A DNA stretch of 28,379 nucleotides from Pilaira anomala (GCA_025716855.1 JAIXMQ010000147.1:1-28379), one strand, 5' to 3'; counted from the stretch's first letter, positions 9,635-19,153 are shown. The notes: generated by a model from the letters alone, not told the origin. Made by a program: numbers and translations.

Positions 9635-11150
9635 CTGAGTAAGAGATGGTTCACCGTCACCAACAGGAAGGGTCGTATCAGCACCAAAGGTAGCAGCAGC
9701 ATCAGCCATTTCAGCATCATTTTCGTTATTCACAGGGACCACTTTCTCAAAAGAGCTTCACCAGCTTGTAACTTAGTTACATCCTCATCGAAGATCCACC
9801 CACGAGACAGGAAATCACCAGCAACGGCAAAGCAAACAGGGCGACGTATATGCTCAAGAGCACGTAGACAGCGTGAACGTTGGAGATCACGGGCTTTAAC
9901 AAGCTTTGTAGCCGTGTCTAATCCAGCCAAGGAAGGGTCGCGAATAGCAGAGGCATCTGTAGGGTCGAAGTTATCCAAAAGTTTAACACCTACGTCAGAG
10001 AATCGCTTCACAATGGTTTCATAATAATCATTGTGGCTAACAGAGCAATTACCTTTTGTGCAGGGTAGTGCACATCCAGAATACGAGCAGTGTCAATCTT
10101 GAGTGATTTAAGCTTCTTACGCACATCAGAGTACTTTTCACGTGCTCTACAAGGAAGGTATACGTACTTGAATCCTTGTGATTCTGAGACAGGTGTGAAC
10201 ATTCTTGCTGCTGCGTCACGGGACCGAGGACTAGCCTTGACTTTCTTCTTGTTTACCTTACCACCGGACTTGGTAACACCAGACCAGGAGACACCACCGG
10301 GAGCAGAAGAGCCAGGACCAGAACCAAGGGAGCCAGAAGGACCAGAAACAGGGGAGACACCAACCTCGAGAGCGGGGTACTCATCAGCGTATTTGGAGGC
10401 AGCTGAACCAGCTGGGGAGGGGGCAAAAGCAGTGACCGTAGGGCCAGTTGCGGCGGCAAGTGCAGACTTCAGCGCGTCTACCTCAGCACGGGTAGCGGCA
10501 AGGGCGGCTTGGCTAGCATTGAGCTCCCGTTGGAGACGCTCAATAGTAGCGTGGGTCTTTTCAACATGCTCGAGACGTTGGCTGTAGGCACGGAGCTGTT
10601 GCTGGAACATCAGCACGAATTCAGGTGTCTTGGGCTGAGGCGTGAAGTCAAAAGCCTGCGAGGTGGGCGAAAAAACTGGATCTTGTACAGTCGCAGAGAC
10701 TGCAGCAGTAAATTCAGCGTCCATATTTGTAGCTGTATGCGTATCTACAAGAATTATTTCATTTGGGGCGGTAGTTGTCGAGATATTCGCCTTCAAAGTA
10801 TTTTCGATGTCCGCCTTTAAATTTTTGGGTGATGACGCAACGGCGGTTCGAGTCTTCATGGGCACACTCCTTTTTCTGAGGGGTTTTTCAGGTTTAGCTT
10901 GCAATGTTGAAGTCATTTCAGTTTCAGATGAGTTAGAAGTCGAGGTACGAAGTCTTTTAACACCAAAAACTGGGTTGGAGTTGTCTAAAGTTTTTTTTAT
11001 AGGAGAAGTGGTACTTAATTCACTGGGAATCTTGTTAATTTCAGCAGATGGAGTACTCAATTGCGGAATGTCCAATGTAGTTTTTTGAATCTCGTCCGAT
11101 TTTGACAATTTTGGTATCAAAATGTTGCTAGAAGGTTGGGAAACAATCAA
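9632..11150 (-). pseudogene. LINE-2 ORF1, two frameshifts
   Basis: Homologue of LINE-1 ORF1: Ser/Thr-rich N-terminus, a coiled-coil segment (LEHVEKTHATIERLQRELN, about codons 195-230), a basic KKKVKASPRSRDAAAR patch, then YVYLP, LDVHYPAQKVIALL, DNFDP and GWIFDED in the shared C-terminal region. The frame breaks near 10030 (after IALLAT) and near 9745 (after EALL). A third frame then runs to the TAATG junction. As in LINE-1 there is no in-frame ATG at the N-terminus: the open frame begins upstream of the TTG at 11150, and the first in-frame ATG is far inside, in the METSTL-like region near 10900. The QP..N.LI words upstream of any ATG are shared with LINE-1. Confidence 0.8.
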
Positions 11151-11249
11151 AGGTAGGATGGATGGATGATTTGATAGTGTTATTGTGATGGATGGATGAT
11201 TTTAAAAAAAGGCGATGGAAAATTTTTTCTGAACGAAACAGAAAAATCC

Positions 11250-11283
11250 TTAAGCGAAAGAAAGGCTCGCTGGTATAGTATAG
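11250..11283 (+). repeat. Target-site duplication 2, overlapping the tRNA-His 5' end
   Basis: The second copy of the 5885-5916 sequence, 34 bp because of an extra CT. It runs from the tRNA 5' flank through the first 15 nt of the tRNA. The LINE-2 leader ends just before it. Confidence 0.85.
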
Positions 11284-11339
11284 TGGCAGTACATCGTGTT
11301 GTGGCCGCGTCGACGCAGGTTCGATTCCTGCTACCAGCA
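11269..11339 (+). tRNA. tRNA-His (anticodon GTG)
   Basis: A cloverleaf can be drawn: 7-bp acceptor stem GCTGGTA/TACCAGC with no mismatch, D-arm GTAT/GTAC around AGTGGCA, anticodon loop TTGTGGC (GTG), a T-arm GCAGG/CCTGC around TTCGATT, and discriminator A. The B box GGTTCGATTCC is perfect. Oddities are a T-T mismatch at the outer anticodon-stem pair (27-43) and a 4-nt variable loop. A run of six T follows at once, as for Pol III. The 5' flank comes from the target duplication of LINE-2, so the gene now has LINE-2 directly upstream. Whether it is still expressed is not visible. Confidence 0.85.
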
Positions 11340-11345
11340 TTTTTT
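11340..11345 (+). terminator. Pol III terminator (six T) of tRNA-His
   Basis: TTTTTT directly follows the discriminator base. No other downstream signal is needed for Pol III termination. Confidence 0.75.
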
Positions 11346-12172
11346 ACTTTTGTTTTGTTACGTTCTGTTACACAGTGTCACTACTTTTGTTACACTGTTA
11401 CGAATTGAGAACGATTGTAGTGGTTAAAAAAGAAATAAATAGAGTAATAAGGAAAAATAAAAGATAGAAATTTAAGAGGGAAAAATTCCAAGTAAAGTTC
11501 TTGCGTGAGCACCAGGTTTTAAGTTGTCCAACTATGTTTTTTTATAAAATATATAAAATAAAAGAAATTTATAACGATAAGTTATAAGTAAAGAAAGATA
11601 AAAGTAAAGTTTTACAATGAATTAAAAAGAATAAAGAATAATTCAAGGGATCTTATGAGATATAAATCTGTACGATATAGAATAAAAGTTATAGTAAAAG
11701 TAAGATAAGATTTATTATAATTGCTATTTTGTGATCTGTATTTATACTAAAGAGGATCGGTTATGTTGTCCTTCGGTAAATATCACATCCATGATATTAT
11801 GTAATTTTCTTTTTGACATTTAAAATGATAAGGATGTCTTTCGATCAAATTGTTAGGTAATCAAAGTAATTCTAAACTAAAAAGATATTTGGTGATAAGC
11901 GTGTTTCTAAATAAATTAAGATGAAGTCTTGATAGACGGGTAAAATAATAGGAAGGGGAAAAGCCATAATAATAGATTGATACTTTTTTAGGAAAAGGAA
12001 GAATAATGGTTCTGGAAATGAAAAATAAAGTAAAGGGTATTGTAGAAGTATGATGTATAAAATTACATAAGCGAAATTGACAGCTGTGTTCAAAGTAATT
12101 ATAGAAAGGAAATGTGTTTTAAAAAAAAAAGATATGTTTTCATAACTGAAATTAAAATATGAAAAGTGATAC
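11346..12172. other. AT-rich stretch between tRNA and gypsy-1 LTR candidate
   Basis: I see no gene. At 11395 it holds TGTTACGAATTGAG, nearly the same 14 bp as the LTR start candidate at 12173 (TGTTACGAAATGAG). It may therefore be part of a longer or older LTR of the same family. Confidence 0.45.
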
Positions 12173-12403
12173 TGTTACGAAATGAGTTGAAATATAATTG
12201 GAGTAACGATAATAGAATTGAAGATTTAGGGGCAATAAGGAGTTTTGGAGAGAGAGTGAGGATCGATATGTAACAACACGCAATTATTATCTGTACTACT
12301 TTACTGTAAGAGTAGTGTTACCTCTGGTAACTATAAATACATATGTTTGTGCTAATGAATAAAACTCAGTCTTTATTTATACTTCTTTCTTCTACCTCTT
12401 ACA
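12173..12403 (+). repeat. Candidate 5' LTR of gypsy-1
   Basis: The right edge (..CTCTTACA) is supported by the primer-binding site that follows. It contains a TATA box (CTATAAATAC, about 12331-12340) and AATAAA near 12358, as expected for a promoter/poly-A LTR. The left edge is uncertain: TGTTACG at 12173, the similar word at 11395, or TGTAAGAG at 12305, which is a perfect inverted match to the right end but would give a very short LTR of about 99 bp. Confidence 0.5.
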
Positions 12404-12421
12404 TTGGTGGAGTAGCTTAAA
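12404..12421 (+). other. Primer-binding site of gypsy-1
   Basis: TTGGTGGAGTAGC directly after the LTR end. TGG matches the complement of a tRNA CCA end. Gypsy-2 has TTGGTGGAGAAGC at the equivalent place (minus strand, around 26183-26171). I cannot assign the primer tRNA. Confidence 0.55.
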
Positions 12422-12497
12422 AGTTTATTTTTTGTTTGTTTGCCTACGCACAATCCTAAAAAATTGTTTGTAGTTGTAGCCTTTTTTATTGTTTATA

Positions 12498-14615
12498 ATG
12501 ACTAACCCGAATCAAGAAGATGGATCTTCCTGGTCGCTTGATATCAATCCTCAATCGTCCCAGACCGTTCAACAGTTGTACCAAGCGATGGCGACTAAAC
12601 ATGCGGAGGAGATAGATGCATTGAAAAAAAACTATGAGATGTGGCAAGTTAATCGAGAGAGTTATTTTGAACAACAATTCACCAGGCTCGCTGCGCGTGA
12701 AGAGGCGGAAAGAGAACGCACTGTAATTGTTCATGGGGAACAGATTCGAGAAATCCGTAAATTTTATGAAGAAAAGTTAGAGGAGCAGAGTCGAATTAAT
12801 CAAGAGAAATTACTATTAACTCAAGCCCAGATTACTCAACTTCAAGGAGATCTCGCTGATCTTAGACAAATGTTGGAAATAGCTCACCAACAGCGTCAAG
12901 ACCAGAACAGTGTTATTGATAAATATAAGGCTCAATTTGAAAAATTAAATCAAAAATGTGATGAATGTGCAGCTCGTGCTGATGAAGCAGAAAGAGATCG
13001 TGCTCGCACTCAATTGGAATGTGAAAGATTGCGTGATATTAATCGCAAGCTCAACTACCGTATGGCGCAGGTGACACTAGATGGTGACCAGAGGGACATC
13101 AAGTCAAACGTTACGCCAACTACTACTTCGGTGAATGCTGTAGAAGAATCGGTGAAGAATGAGAGTGCTTATTCGGTGGCAAATTTTTCTCAAAGTTTGC
13201 AGGCGACATCAAGTAAAAATGATGAACGTCGTAGTCAACAAGGTGTTGTTGATACTTCTGAAGAAGAGGATGATTCGGACTATGCATCACCTGATGGATG
13301 GGATAATCAATCTATGGGGTCCGCTACCCCATCTCTCCTTCAACGTGTAAGGGAATTCACTGGTCTCGACTCGTATCAAGTTAATACTGGTGAAGCAAGT
13401 TTAGTAAAAGAAAGAGGTTCTCGAAAGAGAAGCAACAAATTTCCTACTGTACCCTTTTTTGGCGTTGGTTCACCTACTTCGCAAGAATGGCTTAATCTGT
13501 TTCGTAAATCAATTAAATATCATAAGTATTCTGAAGAAGAAATTCTGGATGAATTTATGATGGCCATGCAGGGACACGCAGGTACCTGGTATGATACTTT
13601 GAATGAGACAATTACAAGATCAAGTGAATTGTTATTTCAGGCTTTTAATACTTTCTATGGTGGTGAAGCGGATGCCATGGCTCGTTCAATTGCTACTTTA
13701 CAAGGTATGAAACAAGGTACTGAAGCTATGCATACTTTTGGTCCTCGTCTGTTGTTAGAAGTTACCACTGTTACTGGTGATAATTTTCCATTACAACTTA
13801 ATTATTTTTATAATGCAGTTAGTAAGTCTACAGCCGATGCGGTTATGCCTGCTCGTCCAAAGAACATTCGCGAAGCTATTTCTGTTGCCTTAGAAATTGA
13901 ACGTAACATGAAATTTAAATTTCCTCATTTAATGTCGGAAGCTAAGGTGAATCGACCTACTGCTACTGCTGGATGGACTCCGATGGGTGCTGACTCTCGT
14001 GGTGATGATCCTATGGATGTTGATACTAATGCCCAGTATCATCGTGGTGCTAGTTCGCAGTCTCGAGGTGGTGGTAGAAAAGGTGATGGAAAAGATCGGT
14101 CCAAGAGTAAAGGTGCTTGTTTTGCTTGTGGTAAAGACAATCATGTGATTAAGGATTGTCGACTGTTACAGAGTTTTAAGAAAGCTGACAAGGAGCGTCC
14201 TAAGAAGTCAAAAGGTGCTTATTCTCGCCATCAAAACGCGGAAGTGATTAAAGTGGGTAACGAGGGGAAAGGGGCTGAGAGTGATTTAGAATTAGATATT
14301 ACTAATAATTTGTTTTCTCGTTTCTTCCAAAATAGTCAAGTGAATGAGACAAGTGTCTGTATCAATGATCAATTAATCCCTATATTGAAAGGAGGTGTTG
14401 GTGGTCAAGAAACAAGTTTTGTTCTCGATGCTACGGTTCCGATAGGTAAAGGTGATCAAGATGTGATAACTGAAGTATTGGTGGATACTGGCGCTACGAT
14501 AAGTACGATAACTAGGAAGGAAGTGGATCGATTAAATTTGCAAATTCATTCTGCTCCTCCAATCAAAATTACTTATGGTAATAAGTCTAGTGCATATCTC
14601 GTGAAGCGGTGTTGA
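12498..14615 (+). CDS. Gypsy-1 gag-protease polyprotein (about 705 aa)
   Basis: Gag builds the virus-like particle; the fused aspartic protease cuts the polyprotein. The chosen start ATG at 12498 follows TTTATA. Residues 1-190 are strongly coiled-coil (EEAERERTVIVHGEQIREIRK and beyond). A retrotransposon gag domain follows at about 315-420 (VPFFGVGSPTSQEWLNLFRK, AMQGHAGTWYDTL, FNTFYGG). A CCHC knuckle, CFACGKDNHVIKDC, is at about 541-554. The protease has its catalytic LVDTGAT at about 661-667. The frame ends early at 14613-14615 inside the protease, after YGNKSSAY, because of a one-base loss near 14600. The remaining protease and pol continue in the next ORF. That site is not a plausible programmed frameshift, as it lies inside a domain. 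Confidence 0.88.
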   Translation: MTNPNQEDGSSWSLDINPQSSQTVQQLYQAMATKHAEEIDALKKNYEMWQVNRESYFEQQFTRLAAREEAERERTVIVHGEQIREIRKFYEEKLEEQSRINQEKLLLTQAQITQLQGDLADLRQMLEIAHQQRQDQNSVIDKYKAQFEKLNQKCDECAARADEAERDRARTQLECERLRDINRKLNYRMAQVTLDGDQRDIKSNVTPTTTSVNAVEESVKNESAYSVANFSQSLQATSSKNDERRSQQGVVDTSEEEDDSDYASPDGWDNQSMGSATPSLLQRVREFTGLDSYQVNTGEASLVKERGSRKRSNKFPTVPFFGVGSPTSQEWLNLFRKSIKYHKYSEEEILDEFMMAMQGHAGTWYDTLNETITRSSELLFQAFNTFYGGEADAMARSIATLQGMKQGTEAMHTFGPRLLLEVTTVTGDNFPLQLNYFYNAVSKSTADAVMPARPKNIREAISVALEIERNMKFKFPHLMSEAKVNRPTATAGWTPMGADSRGDDPMDVDTNAQYHRGASSQSRGGGRKGDGKDRSKSKGACFACGKDNHVIKDCRLLQSFKKADKERPKKSKGAYSRHQNAEVIKVGNEGKGAESDLELDITNNLFSRFFQNSQVNETSVCINDQLIPILKGGVGGQETSFVLDATVPIGKGDQDVITEVLVDTGATISTITRKEVDRLNLQIHSAPPIKITYGNKSSAYLVKRC

Positions 14616-16114
14616 TGCCCTGTACTATTCAAGAGATGGTGTTTGATCCTGTTTATGTTCGAGTAGTAGATCATCAAAACGTTACAATTATTTTCGGTAT
14701 GGATTGGATGATTCAAACCAAGATTGTAATTGATCCGTTGTATAAGCGATTGATACCAAGATCATGGATTACTTCAGGTGCAAATGTAACTACTATGGCT
14801 CAAGCAATGGAAATGGTGGAATGCTCAAACAATATGGTGAATGATCAATTGAAATCTGTTCCAGTTGAAATTGCAGATGTTTTAGTTTTGCATCCTCATT
14901 TGTATGATAAAAGTGAAATGCAGACAATAACAAATGCTCCATACGAACATTCAATTGATACAGGTGATAGTCCCCCTATTGTTACTAACAGTTATAAGCG
15001 TTCACCTAAAGAAGAAGCTGTGGTGTTAGATGAAGTAGAGAAAATGCTTAAACGAGGTGTGATAAGAGTAAGTGATTCTCCGTGGGTATCGAATCCAGTG
15101 GTGGTACCGAAACCCGATGGCTCAGCAAGATTCTGCACTAATTTTAGGCCGCTAAATCAAGTAACTAGGAAAGACAAATATCCTATTGGGCGTATGGATA
15201 CGTTAATGGATAAATTGACTGGTTCTTCGTGGTTTAGTAGTGTCGATTTGAAGTCGGCTTATTGGCAAATTCCGATTAAAGAAGAAGACCGGTGCAAGAC
15301 GGCTTTCCGTACCTCTAAGGGATTATATGAATATAATTGTCTCGCTTTTGGGTTAATAACAAATGCACCAGCATCTTTTTCTCGATTTTTAAATACTTTA
15401 CTTAATAGTGTAACTGAATTCACCGTTATTTATTTAGATGATATTCTTGTTCATTCTAGTAGTAAAGAAGATAATGTGCGTCACGTACAAGAAGTCCTTC
15501 GTATCTTGGATCATAGTAATCTGAAAATCAATTTGGCTAAGTGCGCTTTTTTACAACGCGAGGTGAAGTTTTTAGGTTTTGTTGTTTCTGGTTCTGGTAT
15601 TAAGAGTAATCCGGAGAAAACTGCTCCTATCAAGACTTGGCCTGTACCTACAGATGTGAAATCGCTACAACAATTTTTGGGTATTTGCACTTTTTACCAT
15701 AAATTTATTAAAAATTTAGCAGATTTAGCAACTCCCTTGTACAAATTGTTGAAAAAGGATTCTGAATGGTCGTGGTCTCCTGGGTGTGATAAGGTGTTTC
15801 AAGAATTGAAAACTAGGTTAATGGCTCTTCCGGAATTGGCTTTTCCAAGAAGTGATGTTCCGTATGAATTACATTGCGATAGTTCCAACTTTGCGGTGGG
15901 TGCGGTGTTATTACAACTCGGTCGCCCTATAGCGTTTGCTTCTCGTACTTTGAATCCGGCACAGCAGAATTACTCGACAACTGAAAAAGAATGTTTGGCT
16001 GTTGCTTGGGCATTACGTTATTTTCATTGCTATGTTCATGGTGCTAATTTGGTAATCTACACGGATCATGCTGCTTTGAAGTCTCTGTTAAACATCAAAC
16101 ACTATGGCCACTAG
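14609..16114 (+). pseudogene. Gypsy-1 pol: protease end, RT, partial RNase H
   Basis: It opens in the protease C-terminal half (IIFGMDWM). The RT has CTNFRPLNQVTRKDKYP, FSSVDLKSAYWQIPI, LAFGLITNAPASF and the catalytic YLDDILVHS (about 15431-15457), then LGFVVSGSGI. RNase H begins with ELHCDSSNFAVGAVLL, includes the catalytic Glu in TEKECLAVAWAL, and stops at YTDHAALKSLLNIK. The last codons and the stop (16100-16114) come from the inserted element X, so the native protein is cut inside RNase H. Integrase is missing. Catalytic RT residues are intact; loss of function comes from the upstream frameshift and the truncation. Confidence 0.9.
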
Positions 16115-16194
16115 AAGAAAATAAAATACTATCTTCAGTGTACATATACACTGAAAATTTACAGCTAAAATTCAGTATATATGAGTTACAATGT

Positions 16195-16376
16195 ACCCTG
16201 AAGATAGAAATTTAATTACTGAATTTTTTAGTATTTAAAATACTGAAGGTAGAAATAAAAATACTAAAAATTTCAGTAATTAAAATTCTAAAGATAGAAA
16301 AAAAAATACTAATAATTTCAGTAATTAAAATTCGAAGGATAGAAAAAAAAATACTGATAATTTCAGTAATATGATT
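16195..16376. repeat. 45-bp subterminal tandem repeats of element X
   Basis: About four units built of ATTC(T/G)AA(A/G)GATAG, an A tract, ATACT.ATAATTTCAGTAATT. Starts at 16285 and 16330 are exactly 45 bp apart; earlier units are more diverged. They lie just inside the X terminus, as subterminal transposase-binding repeats do in CACTA elements. Confidence 0.7.
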
Positions 16377-16616
16377 ACTGACGACGGTTTTTTTTACTCT
16401 TAATAATTCAGTATATTATTCACTAAGTACCGTAAAAATTATGATGAGAGCAGAATTATATTTACTAAAGAGAGTGTAAAACAACCTAATGACGGTAAAA
16501 TATATTCTAAAGAGCGTAAACAAATTACTGTCTTCAGTGAAATTAAGACCGTATAACGGCCATAAATATACAAAATATGGTATCGTTTGAACTTTAAAAC
16601 GAATAGAAATATGATA

Positions 16617-16617
<1 letters not shown>

Positions 16618-16656
<39 letters not shown>
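16618..16656. repeat. Run of 39 A
   Basis: Uninterrupted poly-A. It could be a homopolymer expansion or the tail of an unrecognised retroposed sequence. I see no target duplication around it. Confidence 0.8.
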
Positions 16657-16657
<1 letters not shown>

Positions 16658-16802
16658 GAATATTTGAATGCGTCCATAATAATAATATGGTTTATAGAGA
16701 CAGATTGAGAATTATAATGTGAACAAATGGAACATTTTATTTATTTTATATACATGTAAATGAGCGTTATAGATAATAGTAACAAATGTAAAAAAAAAAA
16801 GT

Positions 16803-17256
16803 CTAGAAAAGCAACAGCCAAATATTAATCATCCCTTGATGTGACAATATGACTTGAGAAAGTCTATTACTACTAGGATCCAGCATTACATACTTGCCAT
16901 AGACCAAAGAGTCAAATTCGAAAGTATTACCTAAAATAAAGAAAGATAATTAGATGTTTGTAGTTTAGAGTGATATATTTTTAAATTTACCATTGCTATA
17001 CAATAAGATGATTGAAATACAAATAAACTGTTTTGAATTTAAAGGGGAAGTTACTATACACGTATTTAATTGTTTTATTTGTCAAAGATGTACCTTAAAA
17101 AAGTAATATTCAGCTTTCATCTGTGAGAAAGAAACTCCAAGATTCCTAATGACCAAGAAGGAGAAGCATTAGCATAAGTCGTTATAGTTTAAAGACTTAA
17201 AGTAAATTTGAGTACCTTATTGCTCAGAAAGATCCATGACCCCTAGCGAGTAAAAC
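16803..17256 (-). pseudogene. Intron-containing gene relic inside element X
   Basis: Four minus-strand exon candidates with GT-AG introns of 60-70 nt: 17256-17216, 17145-17094, 17027-16991 and 16930-16803. The last three join in one frame (NLGVSFSQMKAEYYFFK, then FICISIILLYSNG, then NTFEFDSLVYGKYVMLDPSS and onward, ending TAG at 16805-16803). The first exon would carry an in-frame TGA, so the gene is probably dead. Splice sites are good (branch-like TGCTAAT, then a pyrimidine-rich stretch to the AG). No start is visible upstream, so this is the 3' part. I do not recognise the protein. It may be a captured host gene or an X-encoded gene. Confidence 0.4.
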
Positions 17257-17809
17257 CTATAAGTTTGTATAATAAAAGTAGCTTTTTAGCCCTATAAAAT
17301 AAAGTAACTTTTAAAAGCACCTATGTCTATTGTGATATGAGATATAAGTTATGAATAGTTTTTATTGATAAAGAAATAATACAAAAAGAAATAGATGAAA
17401 GAGATGATAAAAAAGAAAGAAAGAAAAGAGAAAAGAGAGAGAAAACCGAAGAGCTCTTTTATATAATTACCTTCCTTTTTTTTTTGTGCATAAGACAACC
17501 AATAAAATATCGAAATCCTATGTTTGTAACGCACAAAATAGACAAACCTTATTGATTCGTTCAAACTTTAAAGAAGATGATCTGATTTTTTCAAAGAGAT
17601 TGAACGATCTGTTGTGTACTTTCAATTTGTATACCCAATTTGACAAAATCATCCGACTTGTCAAAATCATCCATTTTAACAAGACCATTCAATTTTTACA
17701 ACATAACTGAATAAATGAGCCATTATTTCCTATCTCTCTCTCTCTTTTTTTTTTTTTTTTTTTTTTGCCTATATAATAGTAGTACCTTTCATCTTTTCAA
17801 ACACTAATA

Positions 17810-18191
17810 ATGTCTAATTAACTTTGCCCAATCCTTCTAACAGCAACAAGAGACATCGTGTTTCTGCCAATCAAAGTATTATCAAATCCCTTAAGAAATA
17901 CTATAGTCGTTCCAGTTCTACTCCTTTTCATCAAGTGAAAATCAATAATTTTGAAATAACAATTGTTGGTGGAGCTTGGATAAATGATGAAATATATAGC
18001 TGTTCTTTTGATAGAATAAAGAAAAAAGAAAATCGTCGTGGTAAACATCTTTTTATGTTTGGATCCTGCTATATAGAGTAAGTATTAGACTATACTTTAA
18101 ATGTATTAGATTATATATACATATATACTCACGTTTTAAACAAATTTCCTACAGCATCAAATGTTCTGCTGGTAGCATTCAAAACTTGTAA
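17810..18191 (+). pseudogene. Small spliced gene relic, about 100 codons, unknown function
   Basis: A TATATAAT box (about 17769) precedes ATG at 17810, but that frame stops after three codons. A 2-nt shift opens the main frame at 17818: basic NKRHR near the start, KKYYSRSSS, then NFEITIVGGAWINDEIYSCSF and a basic KKKENRRGKH. A GTAAGT donor at 18078 and a CTACAG acceptor ending at 18154 define a 77-nt intron. Exon 2 continues in frame (IKCSAGSIQNL) to TAA at 18189-18191. Frame continuity across the intron argues for a former gene. No family is recognised. The minus-strand ORF over the same bases is a shadow. Confidence 0.4.
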
Positions 18192-18348
18192 CTTTCTTTT
18201 TTCGCGTTCTAGCATCGACATATTATGTATCTTTTTTTTCATATTCTTAACTCCACAAACCAAATATATAGATTTTCTTTTTTTGTCTTAAATAAAAAAA
18301 CTTTTATATCGTTAGCTTATGAAAAAAATATGGAATATGAATTTAGTA

Positions 18349-19153
18349 GTTACTTTATGTACCATAGTATTATAGGCACATTACGTGTTTGAGCTGTAGG
18401 CGTGTCTAGAGTTTTGGTCTATTATATAAGAAATCGAACATGAAAGAAAAAGCATTCTAAAGTAAATGAGCTTATTCCACGGTCTGTTCTAGTAAAGAAA
18501 GCCATAAGTTAAAAACATGTCAGTCTAGATTGGCAAAAAAAAAAAGGAATGTACCAGATTCGTCTAACCCATCTCATTACGTTCGGAATTGTGTATAAAC
18601 AAAGAGCCTTGAAAAGCGGGGCTCTCAATTTTTAAGGGTTAAATAATTTCTGGGGAGCACGTGACGTAAGTAAATCAATGTGATTTTTTTTTTTTTTTTT
18701 TTTGGCATCAAACCAATATGTTTCTGAAATAAAACTAGATAAAGAAACTCTAATTGCTTTAGTATTAAAATATATAGGCTTTAATATAAAAAGCTTGTAT
18801 AAATGTAGCTGTAAAACGTTTAGTTTCAGAAACCGGGGGGGGTTTTTTTTTTTTTTTTTTTTTTTGTCTTTCCTTTAACCTCCTGCCACCTTTTTTTTTT
18901 TTTTTTTTTTTTTTTACCTTGTTCTGAATGTGAATAAATGAAAAAAGAACCTCATCTTTTTAAGTTTTTTATAAGATATAATAGAAACTGGTACCTCTAG
19001 CGTATCAGTATCACCTGTTTATTTAATAAATGCATAGAGCGTGGGTTGAAAAATGATTCAGTAATTAAATTTCTGCAATGGGAAATTAAATATCTGTGCT
19101 TTGAAAATAAATGTCTAACAGCAGTATCAATTACTGTGTCTCTGGCCATAGTG
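18349..19153 (-). repeat. X right-end segment, left arm of a long inverted repeat
   Basis: About 800 bp that reappears inverted at 27361-28140 with few substitutions, differing mainly in poly-T/poly-A lengths. It contains CACGTGACGTAAG (18658-18670), a G8 run and several long T tracts. Read from 19153 leftwards it begins with the X terminus CACTATGGCCAGAGAC. No coding potential was seen between 18192 and 18996. Confidence 0.85.

Larger units (their letters stand above)
5917..11249 (-). mobile_element. LINE-2: near full-length non-LTR retrotransposon in a tRNA-His gene
   Basis: A 5.3-kb element read right to left: leader (about 11249-11151), ORF1, ORF2 and 3' UTR. It is bounded exactly by the direct repeats at 5885-5916 and 11250-11283. 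All expected domains are present in order (ORF1 C-terminal domain, APE endonuclease, RT, C-terminal Cys-His motif), but at least five frameshifts break the ORFs. It looks more GC-rich than the flanking DNA. The 3' end has AATAAA but no poly-A tail at the junction. The insertion point is 15 nt inside the tRNA gene, and the duplication leaves a complete tRNA gene on the right. Confidence 0.9.
12173..16099 (+). mobile_element. Gypsy-1: Ty3/gypsy retrotransposon, 3' part missing
   Basis: LTR candidate, primer-binding site, gag-protease, RT and partial RNase H in Ty3/gypsy order on the plus strand. It stops inside RNase H at 16099, where the terminus of DNA element X begins. Integrase and the 3' LTR are absent from the window. 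It differs from gypsy-2, but both share the ACA/TTGGTGGAG LTR-primer junction and the fused gag-protease plan. Confidence 0.85.
16100..19153. mobile_element. Element X: CACTA-like DNA element, probably chimeric
   Basis: The left end reads CACTATGGCCA and the right end is its exact inverse TGGCCATAGTG (11 bp). Sequences inside the two ends differ, but both have GAAATTTAATTACTGAAT-like subterminal words. The left flank is gypsy-1 RNase H (plus) and the right flank is gypsy-2 RT (minus). The 3-bp flanks AAA and AGA do not match, so the two ends probably come from different insertions joined by recombination. No transposase was recognised inside. Contents are a 45-bp tandem repeat, a 39-A tract, two gene relics and the segment repeated inverted at 27361-28140. 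Confidence 0.6.

Noticed and set aside
10090..10587. 165-aa plus-strand ORF
   Set aside because: Antisense shadow of LINE-2 ORF1 in its GC-richer part; no independent signal.
14590..14620. Programmed frameshift between gypsy-1 gag-protease and pol
   Set aside because: It falls inside the protease domain with no slippery heptamer seen; a one-base deletion is simpler.
17349..17564. 71-aa Phe-rich minus-strand ORF
   Set aside because: Read-through of purine tracts; no homology-like pattern and no splice support.
18997..19153. C-terminal half of a 100-aa RT-like ORF
   Set aside because: After the RGL residues the frame reads element X sequence; the same bases occur inverted at 27361 without any RT.
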